Source of the DNA: JASMHC01 sp964476515
GTDB taxonomy: Bacteria > Pseudomonadota > Alphaproteobacteria > Rhodobacterales > Rhodobacteraceae
Direction: 5' to 3'
Length of the DNA stretch: 14,932 nt
NCBI GenBank assembly: GCA_964476515.1
Contig: CAYZAY010000061.1
Span: 1 to 14,932 of the forward strand
Part shown: in pieces, positions 1 through 7,485 of the stretch
Position numbering within the stretch: position 1 is the first letter of the stretch
Layout: each line of letters opens with the position of its first letter
Notes under the pieces: model-generated
Databases searched by the model: none
Seen by the model: the letters and a program-made list of their open reading frames with translations, nothing else
Told to the model about the DNA's origin: nothing
Translations under genes and position numbers: made by a program

Positions 1-63
1 AAATCGCGTTGATACAACTTCTGACATGCCGAGTTTCCCGATTCCGTTACCTTTTTATTGACC

Positions 64-75
64 AACCGTTCGGTT
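64..75. promoter_or_regulatory. Candidate PaaR operator upstream of paaG
   Basis: AACCG-TT-CGGTT is a perfect 12-bp inverted repeat with a 2-bp centre, 35 bases before the paaG start codon. A TTGACC hexamer directly abuts it at 58-63 and could be a -35 element, but I see no convincing -10. It shares the core ACCG-N2-CGGT with a second palindrome at the head of the other paa block (8706-8721). Both blocks encode phenylacetate genes and a TetR repressor lies in this block, so PaaR binding is a reasonable inference. Binding is not shown by the sequence. Confidence 0.6.
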
Positions 76-110
76 TATGCAAGCACTGATACAAGAAGCG
101 AGGGAATGCA

Positions 111-896
111 ATGAGTGACACCGTTCTGATTCACGACCACGGGGTTTGGGGTGAGATCACCTTAAACCGTCCTGACAGGTTGAACAGTTTCAACGACGAA
201 ATGCATTTGGCGCTGCGTTCAGCGATTGAATCTGCCCGTGACAATGGCAAACGGGCCATTCTTCTTACCGGTTCCGGACGCGGTTTTTGCGCGGGGCAAG
301 ATCTAGGTGATCGTGATCCTTCAAAGATGGATGGCCCTCCGGATCTAAGCAAAACCGTTCGCAACTTTTACGCGCCTTTGGTTCGGTTGATCCGTTCGCT
401 TGAGTTTCCGGTGATCTGCGCTGTGAACGGCGTTGCGGCTGGGGCAGGGGCAAACTTGGCGCTTGCGTGTGACATGGTATTTGCAGCCGAGTCCGCGAAA
501 TTCATTCAATCGTTTTCGAAGGTGGGTCTAATCCCTGACACTGGCGGAAGCTGGCACCTTCCGCATTTGGTGGGGGAAGCGCGTGCCAAAGGGCTTGCAT
601 TCACAGCCCAGCCTCTTTTGGCCAAACAAGCCGAGGATTGGGGTTTGATCTGGAAAGCGGTTCCTGACGCTGACTTGATGGAAGTAGCGCGCAAACAGAC
701 CGCATTTTTGGCCAATGGTCCAACACTTGGCTTGGGGCTAAGCAAACTGTGCATTCAGTCGGCAGCAACAGCCAGCCTGTCGGATCATCTGGAAACCGAA
801 GCAGACGCAATGAAGATATGCGGTGAAAGCGCCGACTATGCCGAAGGCGTATCGTCGTTCCTAGAAAAACGCGCGCCAGAGTTCAAAGGACGATGA
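111..896 (+). CDS. paaG: PaaG, 1,2-epoxyphenylacetyl-CoA isomerase (enoyl-CoA hydratase/isomerase family)
   Basis: This 261-residue crotonase-fold protein has the usual family length. Known PaaG isomerises ring-1,2-epoxyphenylacetyl-CoA to the seven-membered oxepin-CoA in the cytoplasm. Visible signatures are GFCAGQDL (residues 58-65) and NGVAAGAGANLALACD (106-121), which form the CoA pocket and oxyanion hole, and IPDTGG (141-146), whose Asp143 sits where PaaG isomerases carry their catalytic aspartate. The ATG at 111 is preceded by GAGGGAATGCA, which contains a purine-rich ribosome site. The stop overlaps the next start as ATGA, so translation of paaI is probably coupled. Assignment to PaaG rather than the hydratase PaaF rests on the IPDTGGSW motif and the context with paaI and paaK. 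No separate paaF-like gene is present in the window. Confidence 0.9.
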   Translation: MSDTVLIHDHGVWGEITLNRPDRLNSFNDEMHLALRSAIESARDNGKRAILLTGSGRGFCAGQDLGDRDPSKMDGPPDLSKTVRNFYAPLVRLIRSLEFPVICAVNGVAAGAGANLALACDMVFAAESAKFIQSFSKVGLIPDTGGSWHLPHLVGEARAKGLAFTAQPLLAKQAEDWGLIWKAVPDADLMEVARKQTAFLANGPTLGLGLSKLCIQSAATASLSDHLETEADAMKICGESADYAEGVSSFLEKRAPEFKGR

Positions 897-1330
897 ACAT
901 GGACCCTATAGAAGTTTCTAAACGCAGTGCCGAAGCGATGTGGTCAAACGACTACGCATCAAAGTGGTTCGGTATGGAGCTTGAAGAGGTGTCCGAAGGC
1001 CGTGCAGTACTTGGATTGACGGTGCAAGAGCATCACTGCAATGGCCATAGTATTTGCCACGGCGGGGTGACGTTTTCACTTGCCGACAGCGCGTTTGCAT
1101 TTGCCTGTAACAGCCGCAATCAATCGACAGTGGCGCAGACAAACCTTATCACATTCGTCGCGCCCGGGCGCTTGGGTGACCGTTTAACCGCGGTCGCTGA
1201 AGAAGTCGCGCTGACAGGGCGGAGCGGTGTTTATGATGTCACGGTTCATAATCAGGACAATGTCGTGATTGCAGAATTCCGCGGCATGTCCAGAGCCATC
1301 AATGGCCAATTATTCGAAGAAGAAGCGTAA
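893..1330 (+). CDS. paaI: PaaI, hydroxyphenylacetyl-CoA thioesterase (hotdog fold)
   Basis: This 145-residue protein has the size and signature of PaaI hotdog thioesterases. The core NGHSICHGGVTFSLAD spans residues 50-65, with Asp65 at the position of the catalytic acidic residue and HGG at 56-58. In the known pathway PaaI hydrolyses ring-hydroxylated phenylacetyl-CoA and similar dead-end esters, freeing CoA when the epoxide pathway stalls. The start at 893 overlaps the paaG stop by four bases (ATGA). A second in-frame ATG at 899 would shorten the protein by only two residues and cannot be excluded. The TAA stop at 1328-1330 runs into the ribosome site of paaK, consistent with one transcript. 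No anomalies are visible. Confidence 0.9.
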   Translation: MNMDPIEVSKRSAEAMWSNDYASKWFGMELEEVSEGRAVLGLTVQEHHCNGHSICHGGVTFSLADSAFAFACNSRNQSTVAQTNLITFVAPGRLGDRLTAVAEEVALTGRSGVYDVTVHNQDNVVIAEFRGMSRAINGQLFEEEA

Positions 1331-1340
1331 GGAGTATCCT

Positions 1341-2651
1341 ATGAAAGATTTGACCCCAAACAAGGCCGATCTGGATCCAATCGAGATCGCATCCCGCGAT
1401 GAAATTGCGGCGCTTCAACTTGAGCGCCTTAAGTGGTCGCTGGCCCACGCCTATAACAACGTTCCCATGTACAATAAGCGGTTCGACGAAGCTGGCGTGC
1501 ATCCGGACGATCTAAAAGACCTAAAGGATCTGGCGAAGTTCCCGTTCACCTACAAGAACGATCTTCGTGACAACTACCCGTTCGGTCTATTCGCCGTGCC
1601 GCGCGAAGAAATCATCCGCGTTCACGCGTCGTCAGGCACAACCGGCAAAGCAACTGTGGTTGGCTATACCAAGAACGATATCGACAATTGGGCCGATCTG
1701 GTTGCCCGTAGTCTGCGTGCATCCGGTTTGCGTAAAGGGGACATGGTTCACAACGCATATGGTTATGGTCTGTTCACTGGTGGTCTTGGAGCGCACTACG
1801 GGATCGAACGGCTTGGTGCGACGGTTGTCCCTATGAGCGGCGGTCAAACTGAAAAACAGGTTGGGCTGATCACCGATTTCAAACCCGACGGTATCATGGT
1901 GACCCCGTCCTATATGTTGAACATTCTTGAACAGTATCACCGCCAAGGCATGGACCCGCGCGAAAGCTCGCTTTCGGTTGGCATTTTCGGTGCCGAACCG
2001 TGGACCGACGCCATGCGTAAAGAGGTCGAAGCAGCCTTTGATATGCACGCTGTCGACATCTATGGCCTTTCTGAGATCATGGGGCCGGGCGTTGCGAACG
2101 AATGCGTGGAAACCAAAGACGGCCCGGTGATTTGGGAAGATCATTTCTATCCTGAAATCATCAACCCAAAAACTGGTGAGCCTGTTGAAGACGGTGAACA
2201 GGGTGAGCTTGTGTTCACGACCCTGACCAAAGAAGGTCTTCCAATGATCCGCTACCGGACCCGCGATCTGACGCGTCTGTTGGCCGGCACTGCGCGCTCA
2301 ATGCGACGCATGGAAAAAATCACAGGCCGCAGCGATGACATGATAATCCTTCGCGGTGTGAACGTCTTCCCAACCCAGATCGAAGAACAGGTTATGGCGA
2401 CCGGTGGTCTTGCACCTTATTTCCAGATCGAGCTGTACCGTTCAGGTCGCATGGACGCCATGCGTGTTTTTGTTGAATCTGAACCAAGTGCAGCCGATGG
2501 TGCAAGTCGTGCCGCAGCGGAACGGATGCTTGTAAAGCGCGTGAAAGATATAGTCGGGGTATCCTGCGAAGTGATAGTAGGCGAACCCGGCTCTGTTGCG
2601 CGATCGCAAGGAAAAGCTGTGCGTGTTATTGATAACCGCCCGAAAGGCTAG
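1341..2651 (+). CDS. paaK: PaaK, phenylacetate-CoA ligase
   Basis: This 436-residue AMP-forming ligase converts phenylacetate, ATP and CoA to phenylacetyl-CoA, the entry step of the pathway. I chose the ATG at 1341 because AAGGAG (1329-1334) sits six bases upstream and MKDLTPNKAD starts like family members; the open frame also extends upstream to 1269 inside paaI. Motifs in order are HASSGTTGKATVVGYT (95-110, phosphate-binding loop), YGLSEIMGPGVANEC (241-255), YRTRDL (305-310), TGRSDDMIILRGVNVFPTQIE (328-348, hinge) and RSQGKAVRV (421-429, with the likely catalytic Lys425). Length and motif order match PaaK and not the larger acyl-CoA synthetases. It lies ten bases after paaI and two bases before paaR. 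Confidence 0.95.
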   Translation: MKDLTPNKADLDPIEIASRDEIAALQLERLKWSLAHAYNNVPMYNKRFDEAGVHPDDLKDLKDLAKFPFTYKNDLRDNYPFGLFAVPREEIIRVHASSGTTGKATVVGYTKNDIDNWADLVARSLRASGLRKGDMVHNAYGYGLFTGGLGAHYGIERLGATVVPMSGGQTEKQVGLITDFKPDGIMVTPSYMLNILEQYHRQGMDPRESSLSVGIFGAEPWTDAMRKEVEAAFDMHAVDIYGLSEIMGPGVANECVETKDGPVIWEDHFYPEIINPKTGEPVEDGEQGELVFTTLTKEGLPMIRYRTRDLTRLLAGTARSMRRMEKITGRSDDMIILRGVNVFPTQIEEQVMATGGLAPYFQIELYRSGRMDAMRVFVESEPSAADGASRAAAERMLVKRVKDIVGVSCEVIVGEPGSVARSQGKAVRVIDNRPKG

Positions 2652-2653
2652 GA

Positions 2654-3250
2654 ATGGCTCGGACAATTGCAAAAGACCACGATCAGAAACGTTCGCACAT
2701 CTTAAAGACTGCGGCACGCGTTTTCGCTGAAGAAGGGTTTGACCGCGCGTCGGTCAGCCTTCTTGCGAAGGAATGCGGGATATCGAAAGCAAATATCTAC
2801 CATTACTACGGTAGCAAAGATGCACTGCTGTTTGATCTATTGGATACAAACCTGTCCCAGCTGCTTGCGCGGATGGAACGGGTAAACATTGACGGGTTGT
2901 CAGCCGAAGACGCGTTTGAAAAAACCCTAATCGAAATCCTGTTGGCTTACGAAGGTCAGGATTACGAACATCAGGTGCAAAGCGCATCGATGAGCCATTT
3001 GCCAGAGCAACAGCAGAATGTCTTGAAGGGCTATCAAAAGAAGATGGTGCAACGGGTCAGTGATCTTTTGCTGGCGACGCGACCCGACTGTTTTGAAGGT
3101 AATGCGACCAAGCTGCTAGATGTGACGATGTCAATTTTCGGAATGCTGAACTGGTTTTATATGTGGAATGCGAAAGCCGGCCCTGAAAAGCGCCGCGATT
3201 ACGCAAAGACAGTTGCGCAGCTTACCTTGAACGGGGTCTCCGGGATTTAG
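2654..3250 (+). CDS. paaR: PaaR, TetR-family repressor of phenylacetate genes
   Basis: This is a 198-residue TetR-family regulator. The DNA-binding domain is at the N terminus, with the helix-turn-helix over about residues 33-52 (ASVSLLAKECGISKANIYHY) and the typical YYGSKDALLF continuation to about residue 60. The rest is a helical ligand-binding region with no recognisable motif. In alpha- and betaproteobacteria, TetR-type PaaR represses paa genes and is released by phenylacetyl-CoA; here that role is inferred from position as last gene of paaG-I-K-R and from two ACCG-N2-CGGT palindromes at the paa operon heads. The ATG follows the paaK TAG by two bases and AAAGG lies about six bases upstream. 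Its 3' end overlaps the convergent rluE-like gene by 29 bases. Confidence 0.85.
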   Translation: MARTIAKDHDQKRSHILKTAARVFAEEGFDRASVSLLAKECGISKANIYHYYGSKDALLFDLLDTNLSQLLARMERVNIDGLSAEDAFEKTLIEILLAYEGQDYEHQVQSASMSHLPEQQQNVLKGYQKKMVQRVSDLLLATRPDCFEGNATKLLDVTMSIFGMLNWFYMWNAKAGPEKRRDYAKTVAQLTLNGVSGI

Positions 3251-3827
3251 GATTTCGTTTCCCGAGGTTTGCTTTGACTTCGGCAACCGAATATTCGCCC
3301 GGCTTCAGGCCGTCCACTGTCCATTGTCCGACGGCATACCGTATCAATCGCAACGTTGGATGACCGATGGCAGCAGTCATTCGGCGTACCTGTCGGTTAC
3401 GCCCTTCGGTGATCGTGACAGAAATCCAGCTGTCCGGCACCGATTTGCGAACCCTGATTGGCGGATCGCGATCCCACAGAAAATCGGGCGCATCAATTCG
3501 TTTCACTTTGGCCGCCCCGGTCATGCCGTCGTTCAGTTTTACACCCTTGGCCAATTCAATTATGGCCTCGTCCGTCGGAATGCCTTCGACCTGAGCGTAA
3601 TAGGTCTTTTCCTGCTTGAAACGCGGGTTCGAGATTTGCGCTTGTAACCGGCCATCATCGGTCAGAACCATCAAGCCCTCACTGTCGCGATCTAGCCGAC
3701 CAGCGGGATAGACATCTGGCACATCGATGAAATCAGAAAGGGTCGCACGCGGCGACCCTTCAGAGCCTTTGTCAGTAAACTGAGAAAGGACGTTGAATGG
3801 CTTATTAAATAGTACAATCCGGCTCAT
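3222..3827 (-). CDS. rluE: RluE-like 23S rRNA pseudouridine synthase (RsuA/RluE family)
   Basis: This 201-residue protein belongs to the RsuA/RluB/E/F pseudouridine synthases. GRLDRDSEGLMVLTDDG (43-59) contains the catalytic Asp46, and EGRNRQVRRMTAAIGHPTLR (141-160) is the second conserved block. It lacks an N-terminal S4 domain and ends in a basic tail, as RluE does; RluE of E. coli modifies U2457 of 23S rRNA. The gene starts 46 bases after the paaE stop with no obvious terminator between, so it may be carried on the paa transcript. No strong Shine-Dalgarno is visible before its ATG. Its 3' end overlaps paaR on the opposite strand. The family is certain, the exact target base is not. Confidence 0.87.
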   Translation of the reverse strand: MSRIVLFNKPFNVLSQFTDKGSEGSPRATLSDFIDVPDVYPAGRLDRDSEGLMVLTDDGRLQAQISNPRFKQEKTYYAQVEGIPTDEAIIELAKGVKLNDGMTGAAKVKRIDAPDFLWDRDPPIRVRKSVPDSWISVTITEGRNRQVRRMTAAIGHPTLRLIRYAVGQWTVDGLKPGEYSVAEVKANLGKRNPKSRRPRSR

Positions 3828-3873
3828 TCAGCGGTGATGGCATGGTAGAGGCCGGATTGCACGGGGATTTGCC

Positions 3874-4950
3874 TTAGGTTTCATAGTCGACAACGACTTT
3901 TTCGGAAATCGGGTAGGATTGGCACGATAGAACGTAGCCTTTTTCCACCTCGTAATCCTCAAGCGCGTGGTTGGTGACCATGTCGACTTCGCCTTCAAGA
4001 ACGCGGCACATACAGGTCGAACACACACCCGCTTTACAGGCGTGTGGGGCATCCATGTTGTTTTCCAGCGCAGCTTCCAAGAGCGTCTGGTTCTTGCCCA
4101 TTTCAAACGAGCGGCTTTCCCCGTCGAGCCGAATGGTCGCCTGAGTAGCCTCGCCAGCGTTGACGGCGTTCTTGCTTTCAGCACGACGTTTGGCGCGACC
4201 AGTTTGCGCAGAGGCAAACAGCTCAAACTTGATTTGGTCTTTGGTCAGACCGTGATCCTGTAGCGCGTTACGAATGCCAAGCATCATGGGCTCGGGTCCA
4301 CAGATCATGGCAAGATCAATGGATTTAATGTCGATCCAATGTTTGAACAGTTCGTTGCATTTTTCAGCTGTCACAAGACCGGTGAATAGGTCGATATCTT
4401 GCGCGTCTTGTTCCAGAATATGGACGACTGACAGACGACCCAAATAGAGGTTCTTGAGGTCTTCAAGCTGCTCACGGAACATGATCGAACTGACTGATTT
4501 ATTGGCGTAAACCAATGTGAAATTCGACATTGGTTCGCGTGATAGAACGGTTTTAAGGATAGAAAGAACCGGAGTTACGCCTGATCCACCCGCAAAACCA
4601 AGATAATTCTTTGCCTTTTCCGGTTCGATCGGGGTGTGGAACGCACCCATAGGCGGCATAGCGTCAACTTTGTCGCCAACGGATAATTCTTCATTTACCC
4701 AAGTTGAATAAGCCCCCCCGTCAACGCGCTTAATGCCTACCTGTAGAACACCGTCGTCTTTACCAGCACAGATCGAATAAGAGCGGCGTAATTCCTCGCC
4801 ATCGAAATCCTTGCGGAATGTTAGATACTGCCCCTGTTTATAATCCATAAACGTGGCTTTATCTTCGTCCGAAGGTGCCAAGGTGACGATAACGGCGTCG
4901 CGAATGGTTTTGTTCACATCCGTGACGGTCAATTCATGAAAACGCGCCAT
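3874..4950 (-). CDS. paaE: PaaE, reductase component of phenylacetyl-CoA epoxidase
   Basis: This 358-residue protein passes electrons from NAD(P)H through FAD and a 2Fe-2S centre to the PaaAC di-iron oxygenase. An FAD-binding segment includes RRSYSIC (55-61), a nucleotide-binding segment includes GFAGGSGVTPVLSIL (118-132) and MICGPEPMM (215-223), and a C-terminal plant-type ferredoxin domain has Cys305, Cys310, Cys313 and Cys343. All four cluster ligands are present and the domain order and length are typical of PaaE. The ATG lies nine bases after the paaD stop, with AAGAGGA between the two. It is the last recognisable paa gene of the minus-strand block. If the paaA lesion is real this reductase would lack a normal partner. 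Confidence 0.95.
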   Translation of the reverse strand: MARFHELTVTDVNKTIRDAVIVTLAPSDEDKATFMDYKQGQYLTFRKDFDGEELRRSYSICAGKDDGVLQVGIKRVDGGAYSTWVNEELSVGDKVDAMPPMGAFHTPIEPEKAKNYLGFAGGSGVTPVLSILKTVLSREPMSNFTLVYANKSVSSIMFREQLEDLKNLYLGRLSVVHILEQDAQDIDLFTGLVTAEKCNELFKHWIDIKSIDLAMICGPEPMMLGIRNALQDHGLTKDQIKFELFASAQTGRAKRRAESKNAVNAGEATQATIRLDGESRSFEMGKNQTLLEAALENNMDAPHACKAGVCSTCMCRVLEGEVDMVTNHALEDYEVEKGYVLSCQSYPISEKVVVDYET

Positions 4951-4959
4951 TGAGTCCTC

Positions 4960-5421
4960 TTAGATACATTTGAAATAGTCGAAAGGCTCAAGACAGGTTT
5001 TACACCGCCAATGTGCCTTACAAGGGGTTGAGCCGAACTGGCTGATTTTTTCGACATCGCTGTCGCCGCAATGCGGGCACCGTGATGGTTCGCCCGCTGG
5101 CTGAGGCGGCGCGATGCCGTATTCTTCGAGCTTGCGAGCACCTTTTTCAGTCAACCAATCGGTTGTCCAAGCTGGCGATAGCTGGCGTTTTAGTTCCAGC
5201 TTTTCAATGCCATGCCCGCGCAAAGCCGTTTCGATATCAAGGTTGATGATCGTTGTGGCAGGGCATCCTGAATAGGTTGGTGTCACCGTGACAACCAAGG
5301 TCTCATCTTGCCAACCCACATCACGAACGATGCCAAGATCGACAAGCGAGATCACAGGGATCTCGGGGTCTGGAACTTGGTCGAGCCATTCCCAAACCTG
5401 ACTGGTTGTCACGTTGCTCAT
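4960..5421 (-). CDS. paaD: PaaD, MIP18/DUF59-family maturation factor of the epoxidase
   Basis: This 153-residue protein has an N-terminal MIP18-like (DUF59) domain with PDPEIPVISLVDLGIV (17-32) and a conserved Cys53 in the TYSGCPAT segment. A C-terminal zinc-ribbon-like region carries Cys115 and Cys118 (CPHC), Cys134, Cys140, Cys143 and Cys152. PaaD proteins are not part of the core oxygenase; family knowledge points to a role in iron-sulfur or metal centre assembly for the PaaABCE complex. The start codon follows the paaC stop with one intervening base, so it is co-translated with paaC. Length and cysteine pattern are normal. Confidence 0.93.
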   Translation of the reverse strand: MSNVTTSQVWEWLDQVPDPEIPVISLVDLGIVRDVGWQDETLVVTVTPTYSGCPATTIINLDIETALRGHGIEKLELKRQLSPAWTTDWLTEKGARKLEEYGIAPPQPAGEPSRCPHCGDSDVEKISQFGSTPCKAHWRCKTCLEPFDYFKCI

Positions 5422-5422
5422 A

Positions 5423-6184
5423 TTACCAGCTCGCTCCAGGGTAGGCGCGCTGAAGCCACTGCATTTGGGTCAACAAGTGCCCCAGATGTTCTGTATGGCG
5501 CGCTCCACTGCGACCGCCTTTGTGGGCGAAATCATCCTGAGGTACAGTAAGCGTTGCTTCACCAAGAATACGATTGATCAGCTCAAAGTATTCGTCTTTG
5601 AGTGTTGACGGGTGCGGCGCAACGCCAGCTTTTGCCAACACATCATCCGCATCATCGGTATCGAAGATCTCGCCTACATATGGCCAGAGATAATCCAACG
5701 CTTCTTGCATACGCGCGTGGCTTTCTTCGGTGCCATCACCAAGGCCAACAACAGTGTCGCCAGAACGCTCAATGTGATAGGCGGCCTCTTTGCTCGACTT
5801 TTCAGCAATGGCCGCAACGCGGTCGTCGCTCGATTTCGCCAGACGAGGCAAATAGACAGACTGCCAAGCGTCAAATAGGAACTGGCGCATCATAGTGGGA
5901 CCAAAGTCACCGTTTGGCACTTCGCAGATCAACAGATTGCGAAAATCCCATGCATCGCGCAGGAACGCCAGTTCGTCGGCTGATTTGCCTTCGCCCTGAA
6001 TTTCGCCAGCCAGACCCAACCACAGTTGCGTTTGTCCGATAAGATCAAGTGCCGTGTTGGCCAGCGCGATGTCTTCTTCCAGTACCGGCGCGTGACCGCA
6101 CCATTCCGAAACGCGGTGCCCTAGGACTAAGGTGTTATCACCTAGTCGTGTCAGGAACCGCTCAAGAGCTTCGTTGAGTTCCAT
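5423..6184 (-). CDS. paaC: PaaC, structural beta subunit of phenylacetyl-CoA epoxidase
   Basis: This 253-residue ferritin-like helical protein matches PaaC, which pairs with PaaA as a structural subunit without a working di-iron site. Recognisable stretches are LGDNTLVLGHRVSEWCGHAP (15-34), LALANTALDLIGQTQLWL-like helices following it, and the HIERSGDTVVGLGDGTEES region in the middle of the protein. Its ATG overlaps the paaB stop as TAATG, a one-base overlap typical of coupled translation. It ends one base before paaD. No truncation or missing segment is seen. Confidence 0.93.
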   Translation of the reverse strand: MELNEALERFLTRLGDNTLVLGHRVSEWCGHAPVLEEDIALANTALDLIGQTQLWLGLAGEIQGEGKSADELAFLRDAWDFRNLLICEVPNGDFGPTMMRQFLFDAWQSVYLPRLAKSSDDRVAAIAEKSSKEAAYHIERSGDTVVGLGDGTEESHARMQEALDYLWPYVGEIFDTDDADDVLAKAGVAPHPSTLKDEYFELINRILGEATLTVPQDDFAHKGGRSGARHTEHLGHLLTQMQWLQRAYPGASW

Positions 6185-6468
6185 TAAATCGCTCCTACGT
6201 CATCTGGGATGTCGAAGAATGTTGGATGGCGGTAAACTTTGGTGTTCGAAGGTTCGAACAGGGGTTCTTTATCGCTCGGTGCGGTCGCGGAAATGTTCTT
6301 TGCCTCGACAACCCAGATGCTGACGCCTTCGTTACGGCGTGTATAAACATCGCGAGCGTTTTTGATTGCCATTTCGGCATCAGGTGCATGTAGCGAACCG
6401 ACGTGACGGTGGCTCATGCCGTGTTGACCGCGGATGAAGATTTCCCAGAGGGCCCATTCGTTTTTCAT
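6184..6468 (-). CDS. paaB: PaaB, small bridging subunit of phenylacetyl-CoA epoxidase
   Basis: This 94-residue protein has the standard PaaB length and opens with the characteristic WALWEIFIRGQHGMSHRHVG (residues 5-24), followed by SLHAPDAEMAI. PaaB is known to hold PaaAC units together in the oxygenase complex and is needed for activity. It starts 12 bases after the end of the paaA reading frame, and AAGGAGAG sits in that gap, so it has its own ribosome site. The premature stop in paaA leaves about 300 untranslated bases upstream of paaB, which could cause some polarity on this and later genes. Confidence 0.94.
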   Translation of the reverse strand: MKNEWALWEIFIRGQHGMSHRHVGSLHAPDAEMAIKNARDVYTRRNEGVSIWVVEAKNISATAPSDKEPLFEPSNTKVYRHPTFFDIPDDVGAI

Positions 6469-6480
6469 GTCAGTCTCTCC

Positions 6481-7473
6481 TTACTCTGCTGCCACTTTAG
6501 CGGCGGCTTTTTTGCGGGCGTGGGCCAAAAGACCGTCGCGCACCCAAGTTCCATCTTCCCATGCTTTGACACGGGCATTCATACGATCAACGTTGCAGGG
6601 GCCTTTGCCTTTGATAACGTTGAAAAATTCTGACCAATCCGGATCGGAGTAATCGTAGTGGCCGGTTTCTTCGTTCCACTTGATATTCGGATCAGGAAGA
6701 TCGAGACCCAGATATTCGATCTGAGGGACGGTCTGGTCGACGAACTGCTGGCGAAGCTCATCGTTGGATTTAACCTAGATCTTCCAAGCCATCGACTGTT
6801 CTGAATGGACGCTTTCGCCATCGGATGGGCCGAACATCATGATCGCTGGGAACCAAAGACGGTTCACGGCATCCTGTGCCTGACGCTTTTGTTCCGGTGT
6901 GCCAAAGGCCATCGCCATAATCGCGCTGTAACCCTGACGGGCGTGGAAGCTTTCTTCCTTACAAATCCGAACCATCGCGCGGCTGTAAGGGCCGTATGAC
7001 GTCCGCTGAAGGGCGACTTGGTTCACAATTGCGGCCCCATCAACCAACCAACCAACGGCACCGATATCGGCCCAGTTCAGTGTCGGATAATTGAAGATAG
7101 AACTGTATTTCATTTTGCCTTCATGCAGAAGGCGGACCAGTTCGTCGCGGCTTTCACCAAGAGTTTCTGCAGCCGAATAAAGGTACAGCCCGTGACCAGC
7201 CTCGTCTTGAACTTTGGCCAATAGGATGGCTTTGCGCTCAAGCGTCGGGGCGCGGGTGATCCAGTTGCCTTCAGGCAATTGCCCAACGACTTCCGAGTGC
7301 GCGTGCTGACCGATCTGACGGATCAGTGTTGCGCGGTAATCGTCCGGCATCCAATCGCGAGGCTCGATCTTTTCACCTCGATCGATGCGCTCTTGGAACT
7401 CGCGTTCCTGCTCGTTCATTTCTTCGGCTGACTTTATGCCGGATCGAGCAGTTTTGATCATTTGTGCGTACAT
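6481..7473 (-). pseudogene. paaA: paaA, catalytic subunit of phenylacetyl-CoA epoxidase, interrupted by an in-frame amber codon
   Basis: The full frame has 331 codons, the normal PaaA size, but codon 233 is TAG (plus-strand CTA at 6775-6777). Translation would give 232 residues ending in EQSMAWKI. After the stop the same frame stays open for 97 codons with clear PaaA sequence such as SNDELRQQFVDQTVPQIEYL and GHYDYSDPDWSEFFNVIKG, ending at TAA 6481-6483. Di-iron motifs precede the lesion: DEAGH (90-94) and EESFH (173-177). By memory of the E. coli protein, a lysine stands at this position (AWKIK), so one A-to-T change from AAG would explain it. GAGGAGG lies before the ATG, overlapping the paaJ stop. 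It may be a recent null mutation or a sequence error; paaA identity itself is certain. Confidence 0.85.
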
Positions 7474-7485
7474 CGCGTGTCCTCC

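Noticed and set aside
10..94. TGATACAA repeated at 10-17 and 87-94 around the candidate operator
   Set aside because: Short, 77 bases apart and not symmetric; not enough to call a regulatory site.
1632..2144. Minus-strand open frame of 170 codons opposite paaK
   Set aside because: Fully inside paaK, no motif and no plausible start signal.
6775..6777. Pyrrolysine or programmed readthrough at the paaA amber codon
   Set aside because: The codon aligns with an ordinary lysine from memory of E. coli PaaA, amber pyrrolysine decoding is not expected in Rhodobacteraceae, and I saw no adjacent stem-loop that would support recoding. Mutation or sequence error is simpler.
6579..6821. Minus-strand open frame spanning the paaA stop codon, considered as evidence for a frameshift
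   Set aside because: The PaaA-like sequence continues after the amber codon in the same frame, so no frameshift is needed; the other-frame product has no PaaA similarity.
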